Assembly: GCF_900747795.2 (NCBI RefSeq)
Contig: NC_041396.2
Span: 37,516,674 to 37,580,673, forward strand
Direction of reading: 5' to 3'
From: Erpetoichthys calabaricus
Taxonomy: Eukaryota; Chordata; Cladistia; Polypteriformes; Polypteridae
Length of the DNA stretch: 64,000 nucleotides
The notes below the pieces were generated by a model. That model was not told the DNA's origin, searched no databases, and saw nothing but the letters and a program-made list of their open reading frames with translations. Shown piece after piece: positions 57,141 through 64,000 of the stretch. The stretch's first letter is position 1. Each line of letters opens with the position of its first letter. Made by a program: the position numbers and the translations under genes.

Positions 57141-57319
57141 GGTGGTCACAAGTGTAATACTGCTGCCATAAATCCATTTTCGGTTTTGTTTGCTATGACA
57201 CTGCACATTGCTAGGGGCATAGCCACAGAAGGGATCCTAATCCAGTGGACCCTAGAGCAAGGCCCTTAACCTTAAAATTGCTCCAGGGGCACAGTAGAAT
57301 TTTGTCATCATTTAACTCA

Positions 57320-58672
57320 ATGTGAATCCCAGTCAATTTTACTGAATCAGCCCGCAATCTAGGAGTTATCTTTGACTCTAGCATGTCATTTAAAGCGCAT
57401 ATTACAAAGTTGTCCAAAACATGTTTCTTCCATCTTAAAAATGTTAGGAAATTAAGGCGCTTTTTAAATAAACAGGATTCTGAGAAACTAATTCATGCAT
57501 TTATCTCTAGTAGGATTGACTACTGCAATGCGGTGTTCACTGGATGTTCAAACTGTTCTTTATACAGCCTCCAGTTAATCCAAAATGCGGCTGCGAGAAT
57601 TATTACAAGAACAAGAAAATACGAACACATAACTCCAGTTCTTAAATCCTTACACTGGCTCCCGGTTAAGTTTAGGGCAGATTTCAAAATCCTTCTTTTA
57701 ACATATAAATCATTAAATGGTCGAGGTCCGGCTTACTTGTCTGAACTTATCATGACTTACAAACCAGAGCGCACATTAAGATCTCAAGATGCTGGTCTGC
57801 TTATGATTCCAAGGATTAATAAAATAACAGTGGGGGGTCGAGCTTTTAGTTACAGGGCCCCTAAACTGTGGAATGGTCTGCCTGCTACTATAAGAGATGC
57901 CCCTTCGGTCACAGCTTTTAAATCCCGGCTGAAGACTCACTACTTCAGTTTAGCATATCCTGACTAGAGCTGCTGATTAACTGTACAGACTGCATCTCTG
58001 TTGTTAGTCATTAGCACTTAAACATAAGTAACATGACAGTTATAATTGTATACTAACCCTCACTTACTCTGTTTTTCTTCTCGGTACTCAAATGTGGCAC
58101 TTGGTGCCATGGCCCACCTGCCAAGTTGTTTTGCCTGCCTAAGGAAAAGTCATCCCAGATGGAGGATCGCGGGAATCGTGGGAAAGAGGGGTCCTTTCAT
58201 CGGATTGGCTGGCCCAGCACTGTCTCAGCTGTGAAATGGCCAAATGGGGGAGGCAGCTTGAAGGATGAGGTCTCCAGGACTCTATACAAATACAAATCTT
58301 ATTATGGGATATATCATCTACTGTTAAATTCTACTCTGTACTTCTAAAATTTATATATATTTTTTTTTTATTTCTTACTATATTGAGAAATTATTCTGTG
58401 TACTGTGCTGTATTGTATTGTATTGACCCCCTTCTTTTGACACCCACTGCACGCCCAATCTACCTGGAAAGGGGTCTCTCTTTGAGCTGCCTTTCCCAAG
58501 GTTTCTTCCATTTTTCCCTACTAGGTTTTTTTTTGGGAGTTTTTCCTTGTCTTCTTAGAGAGTCAAGGCTGGGGGGCTGTCAAGAGGCAGAGCCTGTTAA
58601 AGCCCATTGCGGCACTTCCTGTGTGATTTTGGGCTATACAAAAATAAACTGTATTGTATTGTATTGTAGAAT
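57320..58672 (+). mobile_element. L2-type LINE, 5'-truncated, long intact ORF end
   Basis: Contains 195 codons of uninterrupted ORF2 C-terminus (57383-57967: SFKAHITKLSKTCFFHLKNV, ISSRIDYCNAVFTGCSNCS, LQLIQNAAARIITRTRKYEH, LHWLPVKFRADFKILLLTYK, PKLWNGLPATIRDAPSVTAF). The L2 3' UTR follows, ending in (TATTG)n. Best L2 copy in the window, apparently younger than 52137 and 30550. Sits in the 6-kb chitinase intron. Confidence 0.92.
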
Positions 58673-59014
58673 GGCTGACACTGTGCTCTGACTTCCAAAG
58701 GTCATGCTAAAAGATCATTTCCTTTCGGGGACTCAAAAAGGGTACCAAATACCAAATATGGTTTTGTCAGCCACTTTATCGAACATCAAGCTACTTGCTC
58801 TTGTCTTTTCTAAACAGAAGCTTCTTATATCTTACCACAGTCTTACTTGAATATCTTTCATTAGCTTAAGAGAGCAGCTCTTTTCTCCGACAATTTTTCT
58901 TTTAAGGCTTTTTGACTTGTTTTTAACCCAATTTAGCTTCATGGTTGTTTAGTCTTTGTGTTGTTGCTTTTTTTTGCAATATTTAGTTGTTATTTCAATT
59001 TATATATTCTGTGT
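58673..59014. other. Intronic DNA, unassigned
   Basis: No exon or repeat recognised. Confidence 0.4.
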
Positions 59015-59550
59015 AACAGTAAGGGGCCCTTCACAATGAAAAGACCAGGGGAGAGAGTATGCACAGGGCATTATCTCCTGATCCCTAGATGGCAGCCCCC
59101 CTGGGTTACAGTGGTGCTCTGGATTCCCACAGGGCATCATGAGACAGGGAGTTTGCCAAATTAGCCCTGTTTGGTTCCATGGGTGCCACCGGAAAACTGT
59201 GGAGCACGACTTCATGGGGCTTCTGCCTCACCTGGAAGTGATTTTGGACCACGATTATGGGACAGTAGAGGTACTCCCAGGTGTTACATAAAAGGAGGGA
59301 GCTGCTTCAACTCCAGGAGCCAGAGGTCAGGAGGAAGGAGGACAAAGCTTTTGTGGAGGAGCAGAGGAGGCAGTGACCAAGAGATTAATAGAGAAAAAAG
59401 AGACAAAATCTTGCTGTGTGTTTGCTGTTTGTTGGCTGCATTGTGCTTGTTGCTATGGAAGAGTTTCCCACAAATAAACCTTTCTTTGTGCTTTTACACT
59501 GTACACAAGCTTTTGTGTTTGGCATTTCCCACTGGCCACAATATGTTCTA
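59015..59550 (+). repeat. LTR-like dispersed repeat, copy 2
   Basis: Related to 56700-57140. Has a TATA-like ACATAAAAGGAGG (59284-59296), a purine-rich stretch and a poly(A)-like AAATAAACC (59472-59480), in the order expected of an LTR. Probably a solo LTR; family not identified. Fossil. Confidence 0.45.
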
Positions 59551-59555
59551 AAGTA

Positions 59556-60902
59556 CTAGCAAGCCCGCGATTCTCGAAAGAATCGCAAATCCAAGAATGG
59601 CAATCACTTTCTGTTCCCTCCAATATTTGGAGGGATGAAATATCATGGAGGGTGGGTGCGTCCTGGGAAAGTTCATTTAGTTAAATAAACATATTTACGC
59701 CCATTGTGTTTATCCATACGGGCTCGTTTTGTATTTCAGTTAATTGAGCTCTTTCATTATGGAGCCGTGACGTCTTTGCTTCTGGTGTGTCTGAAGCACG
59801 TTGTAGGAGCCTCCGTGTATTGTTTTTATCCATGCGGTATCGTATTTGTTGTTCTGTGGCTGTGTCGTTAGCTAGAAGTCGTTTACTGTTAGGAAGCATA
59901 ATCCAACTTACATTTAATACTGAATTACCGTTATGTGATTCAAATATGCCACACCGACTGCTGGCACAGAGGATTAGAGCAAGTGTAGTTTACAGGTTGT
60001 GGTGCTTGGGCGCCACGTACTGACTCTGGGAAGTAGGGGCTCGGTTTTGTATTACAAATCGTTGAGCTCTTTCCATTTGGAGCCGTGACTGCTTTGCTTC
60101 TGCTGACACCGACTGCATGCACAGTGGCTCTTTCATTGTGGAGCCGTGACGTCTTTGCTTCTGGTGTGTCTGAAGCGCGTTGTAGGAGCCTCCATGTATT
60201 GTTTTTATCCATGCGATCTCATCTTTGTTGTTCTGTGGCTGTGTCATTAGGTGGAAGTCGTTTACTGTTAGGAAGCATAATCCAACTTACATTTAATACT
60301 GAATTACCGTTATGTGATTCAAATTTGCCACACCGACTGCTGGCACAGAGGATTAGAGCAAGTGTAGTTTACAGGTTGTGGTGCTTGGGAGCCACGTACT
60401 GACTCTGGGAAGTAGGGGCTCGGTTTTGTATTACAAATCATTGAGCTCTTTCCATTTGGAGCCATGACTCCTTTGCCTCTGCTGACACCGACTGCTGGGA
60501 CAGTGGATTAGAGCAAGTTCCGCTGGGTTTGACTCTGGGGTACTGCGTCGCAGTGCGCATGCGCCTCGGTGCGTCCGCCGTCCGTGTTTCGTTTTGGAGC
60601 CATGACTTCTTTGCTTCTGATGTTTGTGAAGCGCATTGCAGGAGCCTCCGTTTATTGTTTTAGTCCATGCGGTCTCGTTTTTGTTTCTCTGTTACTGAAT
60701 TACTGTTTTGTGATTCAAACATGCCACACAGACTGCTGGAACAGTGGACTAGAACAAGTTTAGTTTACAGGTTGTGTTGTTTGGGCGCCACCTACTGACT
60801 CTGGGAAGTCACTGTGTTTGACTCTGGGGCGCCGCGGCGCAGTGCGCATGCCCTTCGGTGCGTCCGCCGTGCATAAATTAAACTGTAATTTAGTAATATA
60901 GA
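59556..60902 (-). mobile_element. Non-autonomous Helitron, minus strand
   Basis: The minus-strand 5' end is A|TCTATATTACTAAATTACAG (from 60902) and the 3' end GGGCTTGCTAG|T (to 59556), with a perfect hairpin 7 nt before CTAG. The interior is built of two 379-bp tandem units (GAGCCGTGACGTCTTTGC at 59762 and 60141) plus a partial third (60590-60800). No helicase gene. Lies in the chitinase intron next to exon C. Confidence 0.9.
59567..59586 (-). terminator. Terminal hairpin of the minus-strand Helitron
   Basis: GCGATTCT-CGAA-AGAATCGC, perfect 8-bp stem, separated from CTAG by 7 nt. Confidence 0.88.
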
Positions 60903-61001
60903 TGTTGGTGTCATCAGCACAACACGATTGCATGGGTTAATTTTTCTTTTTTGGAGTCACAATTTTCTACAGTATATGCATATTAATTATAGTATGGTCA
61001 C

Positions 61002-61181
61002 CTCAAACAAAGCCATAAAGCCTGTGGTTTTGGTGTATTTTCCTGGTCCTCCCTCCTTGGCTGGGGCACCCATTCCATGTTCTCTCCCCTGGAGCTCAAA
61101 GGTACGAGAGTAAACAGCAAACCCTAGAAGCAGCTTTCTTGCAGGGATTTTTCTGTAGAGCCAGTACTTCACCATCTGATT
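61002..61181 (-). CDS. GH18 chitinase, third exon in window
   Basis: Acceptor TTTTATCTAG and donor GAG|GTGACC enclose exactly 60 codons, phase 0: NQMVKYWLYRKIPARKLLLG, FAVYSRTFELQGREHGMGAP, AKEGGPGKYTKTTGFMALFE. It corresponds to the chitinase block YW---G-PA-KL--G-PTYGRTF---GAP--G-GPYT-E-GF-AYYE. FAVYSRTF replaces the usual P-YGR-F, a substitution in the groove-forming loop. The exon ends at the same point as in mammalian CHIA/CHIT1-type genes (before the V/IC). Confidence 0.94.
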
Positions 61182-61259
61182 CTAGATAAAACATGAAGAA
61201 TAATGACTAAGTGACAAATGCCAGAAAGAACTGTACTCATCTAGATGAAAATAACTCAC

Positions 61260-61380
61260 AATGTTCAGATACAGGTCATTTTGAGATGTGCCTCCACTGT
61301 AAAGTGGGCTGCTGTGTCCAGTTACACCTTGCCAAGGGCCGTGAAGGTCATAGCTCATCAAACTGATGAAGTCAACATAT
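61260..61380 (-). CDS. GH18 chitinase, second exon in window
   Basis: Acceptor CACCTTTTACAG and donor ATT|GTGAGT. One leading base completes a codon split with the previous exon, then 40 codons: [40 protein letters not shown]. It carries the conserved MxYD-HG-W-G-TGHNSPLY block, including the Tyr-Asp pair that stabilises the substrate acetamido group in family-18 enzymes. Introns on either side are only 117 and 78 bp. Confidence 0.95.
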
Positions 61381-61497
61381 CTGTAAAAGGTGGGGAAGTT
61401 GATATTATTTTACTAGTTTGTTCAAATCAATCCCCCGTTCACACTCCTTCCAGCTCTGAAAAGAACAGCAAGTTCAGGTCCTCTGGCAAGCACCCAC

Positions 61498-61607
61498 TTG
61501 TGAAAATTTGAGCCAGCCATCTGTTCCCAAGGGGACAGAGTAGTGGACAGCACCAATCTTCTTTTCCCACTTCTGGATGACTCACGATCAAATGCTAAAC
61601 GCAACTC
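61498..61607 (-). CDS. GH18 chitinase, first exon in window (gene continues upstream)
   Basis: Acceptor CTCTTTTCTTATAG and donor CAA|GTGGGT enclose 36 codons plus two bases: ELRLAFDRESSRSGKRRLVL then STTLSPWEQMAGSNFH. This is the helix and beta-strand that follow the catalytic strand in chitinases (LREAFE-EA---GRPRL-L-AAV). The phase joins exactly to the next exon to read [12 protein letters not shown]. The signal peptide and catalytic DxxDxDxE exons are not in the remaining 2.4 kb and must lie beyond the window. The five exons give 228 residues, about the C-terminal 60% of a GH18 domain. Likely role: secreted chitin hydrolase or chitin-binding lectin. Confidence 0.9.
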
Positions 61608-61688
61608 CTATAAGAAAAGAGAATGAGTATGTTGGAAGGCCAGCAATGAAAGAACAACTTTATTATACAGTGTATACATACACATATA

Positions 61689-63160
61689 CAGTACATACAA
61701 CAGTCATCCACAACATTAAAACCACTAATAGGTGAAGTGAATAACATTGATTTTCTCATTACAATGGCTCCTCTCAAAGGGTGGGATATATCAGGCTGTT
61801 CTTGAAGGTGATTTATTGGCAGAAGGAAAAATGGGCAAGCATAAGGATCTGAGAGAGTTTGGCCAGAGCCACATTTTAATGGGTAGACAACAGGGTCCAA
61901 GTATCTCTGAAACGGCAGGGCTTGTCGGGTATTCTCAGTGTGCAGTGGTTAGTACTTACCACAAGTGGTCTAAGGAAAGACAATTGGTGAAATGGCAACA
62001 GAGTCATGGGTCCCTCAAGGCTTAGTGATGCATGCGGGGAGCAGAGAGCTACTGTACACAAATTGGTGAAAAACGTTATGCTGGTCATGAGAGAAAGATG
62101 TCAGAAAACAGTGTGTTACAGTTTGCTGCATTTGGAGCTGCCAGAGTGCCCATGCTGACCTTTGTCCATCTCCAAAAGCACCTACAATGACCAGGTGAGT
62201 GTCAGAAATGGACAATAGAGTAATAGAAGAAGGTGGCCTGGTCTGATGAATCACATTTTCTTTTAGATCAGGCGGACAGCTGTGTGCATGTGCAGTTGTT
62301 TACCCGGGGAAGAAATGGGAGCAGGATGCACTATTTGAAGAAAGCAAGCTGGCAGAGGCAGTGTGATGCTCTGGATACTCTGGACAATGTTATTCTTGGA
62401 AACTTTCAGTCCTAGCATTCATGTGGAAGTTACTTTGACATGTACCACCTACCTGAAGTTTGTTGGAGATCATGGCAATGGTATTTTTATGGCAGTGGCA
62501 TCTTTCAGCAGAATACGCCCTGCTCAGGAATGGTTTGAGGGTCACGACAAAGAGTTTAAGGTGTTGACTTGGCCTCCAGAAATTCCTAGATACTGTATCT
62601 GTGGAATGTCAAATCCATGGAGGCCCCACCTCACAACTTACAGGAGTTAAAAGATGTGCTGCTAACATCTCTCACGTGCAATGGAAAAGCCATTTTTTGA
62701 AAATTGAGTTTTTTAGTTTTTGGAGTTACTAGGTCTTTCCTGATGTTATAAGGTAGTGGTGATGACCAAATATGTCTTCATTCTGATCATAGCACAATAG
62801 AAGAAGCTAGTATGTACACAATATTTTACATACTGCAGGACAAAAATGGAGCAACTCCACTGACCAAAAAGGAAAGACCACCTACCAATGAAAACGTTGG
62901 GTTACGATCATATAATTTAAATGCTGCAACTGCATAATTTAAATGGCAGGTGTTGTTGATTTGTGAATAAAACAACATTGTGTATGTGAAACTCAGGAAA
63001 AATTAAATCTAGAAATTGTTAACTATAGGGGCGACATCATTTTCTCAATTGCCAAAATGTTTGTGGTGTCTGTTCCTCGATGGGTCAGAGCTAATTTGGT
63101 GGCACAAGGGGGACCTACACAATATTAGGCAGGTGGTTTTAATGTTGTGGCTATGTCTAC
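61689..63160 (+). mobile_element. Tc1-like transposon H, decayed
   Basis: Inverted ends with CCACAACATTAAAACCAC near 61708 and GTGGTTTTAATGTTGTGG near 63134. Transposase fragments on the plus strand: MGKHKDLREFGQSHILMGRQ with VGYSQCAVVSTYHKWSKE (61830-61985), SDESHFLLDQADSCVHVQLF (62240-62300) and EWFEGHDKEFKVLTWPPEIP (62529-62590). These lie in different frames; the NPIEHLW segment is not readable. Confidence 0.85.
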
Positions 63161-63513
63161 TATATAATAAAACAGTAAAGTCTGTGAGTCCAGTCCCTCA
63201 GAGCAATTTGTTTGAACAGTAAGACTTGGGTGACGCAACTAAAGAGAAAGCACAAAGGCACATGAGGAAGAAAAAAGGCATATAAGGCACTTTGAGAGAG
63301 TTGCCATCAAGGACGGTAAATATAAGCCTGGACAGGAGGTGAGAAAGTCTGAGAAACCGGCTTTAAAGGAGCGCACTTGAGAGATGGAGCGCTGGTTAAG
63401 AGACATTCAAACACACACAATTGTACAGAAAAGGTACCAAAGGTACATAAGGTAAAAAATAGAAAACATTTTTTAATCATTCTATTACCTATCTTTGGCA
63501 GGTAGCAAAGCTA
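63161..63513 (+). mobile_element. Possible Helitron-like repeat
   Basis: Begins around TCTACTATATAATAAAACAG (63155) and ends AGCAAAGCTAG|T. The short inverted CTTTG...CAAAG before CTAG is weak, and the start overlaps the end of the Tc1-like element. Tentative. Confidence 0.33.
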
Positions 63514-63911
63514 GTATGTAATAAAATGCTGTCTGTTTTTGTAACCGGTCCTTACATAAAATCTGATTGGTCAGTTTCATTGTGGTTGCTCAGTGAACCA
63601 CACTTGAGTCAGGAAGCACCAGGCAAGACAGGGTGCCTTCAAATATTGGAAGTATTCACAAGAATACAAATAATGTGTTCAAACCAGGTAATGGAGGCCC
63701 ATCAACCATTGCTGGTAGTCAAAAAGTCAAAACTCACCTCAAAATGACAGAGTCTGACAAACAAGCTTTAAGGAAATGCGATCGAGATAGAAGTGCCAGC
63801 CAACACAGGTTGAGACACACGAGGATAACGGAAAAAGTTAAAGGACAAACGCTGAGGGTACATGCAAAGCAAGAGATCTTAAATATCAATTATTTAGCTA
63901 GATTATATACA
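63514..63911. other. Unassigned DNA
   Basis: An open stretch at 63633-63938 ends in RDRSASQHRLRHTRITEKV, a basic segment of unknown origin. No start, splice or repeat context supports a gene. Confidence 0.35.
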
Positions 63912-64000
63912 TCTCTCTATTATAAAAGGAAATCTTGAGATCAGACTTTCTTGTGAGATAATTTCAAGTCCTGAGAGAGATAATTTCAGGTCCCACGAGA
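63912..64000 (+). mobile_element. Helitron-like 5' end, running off the window
   Basis: A|TCTCTCTATTATAAAAGGAA followed by ATCTTGAGATCAGACTTTC and GAGATAATTTCA repeats. The opening matches a Helitron-type 5' end I recall from fish genomes. The 3' end is outside the window. Confidence 0.45.

Noticed and set aside
59740-60440. A CRISPR-like or satellite array
   Set aside because: The 379-bp units are internal repeats of a Helitron with defined TC and CTAG ends.
63633-63938. A small basic protein gene
   Set aside because: Only the last third looks protein-like; there is no start or splice context, and the frame runs into a Helitron-like end.

Overview
The window looks like genomic DNA from a non-teleost or early-branching bony fish. 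It is AT-rich, has no operons, and has spliced genes. It is crowded with vertebrate/fish transposon families: many Tc1-like elements, pogo/Tigger-like, hAT, mariner and Helitron elements, Tx1-, L1-, L2-, RTE- and Rex1/CR1-type LINEs, tRNA-derived SINEs and a Ty3/gypsy fossil. Three intact intronless-ORF vomeronasal type-1 (V1R/ORA) receptor genes lie in tandem. Most teleosts keep only a handful of mostly dispersed ora genes, whereas bichir/reedfish and lobe-finned fish have expanded V1R sets, so a polypterid is a plausible guess. That is inference, not proof.

Host genes. V1R-1 (11036-11998), V1R-2 (28043-28996) and V1R-3 (45834-46760) are all on the + strand, about 17 kb apart. V1R-2 and V1R-3 are about 89% identical in protein and sit in paralogous ~2.5 kb blocks, so they arose by segmental duplication. 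The right end, on the - strand, holds the 3' half of a GH18 chitinase gene. I rebuilt it from five exons (61607-61498, 61380-61260, 61181-61002, 55042-54923, 50627-50472) whose splice sites and phases fit exactly. Its upstream exons, including the catalytic DxxDxDxE exon, lie beyond the window.

Layout. 1-10.4 kb: Tc1-like end, hAT element, Tc1-like element with a nested SINE, mariner relic, Tc1-like element with a nested Tigger-like MITE, Helitron-like piece. 10.4-12.4 kb: V1R-1. 14.35-19.8 kb: a nearly full-length Tx1-clade LINE and a second related LINE end, both inside (TTTC)n. 20.4-25.9 kb: Tc1 and L1 relics. 25.9-29.9 kb: V1R-2 block with pogo-like and SINE insertions. 29.9-32.3 kb: MITE, L2 and SINE. 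32.3-45.1 kb: an old gypsy-type LTR element (- strand) holding two Tc1-like elements, a Helitron, a SINE and a hAT-like MITE. 45.1-47.6 kb: V1R-3 block. 47.6-50.3 kb: Tc1-like and long-TIR elements. 50.3-61.6 kb: chitinase exons with LINE/LTR/Helitron-filled introns. 61.7-64 kb: Tc1-like and Helitron-like DNA.

The most interesting points are the hidden chitinase gene, the probable (TTTC)n-targeting Tx1 LINEs with a TCTCGCGAGA motif at their 5' edge, the Helitron that appears to have read through its own first terminator (its empty site is preserved in the partner LTR), and the parallel loss of start codon, splice donor and poly(A) signal in V1R-3. All family calls come from reading the sequence and remembered family hallmarks; no search was run.
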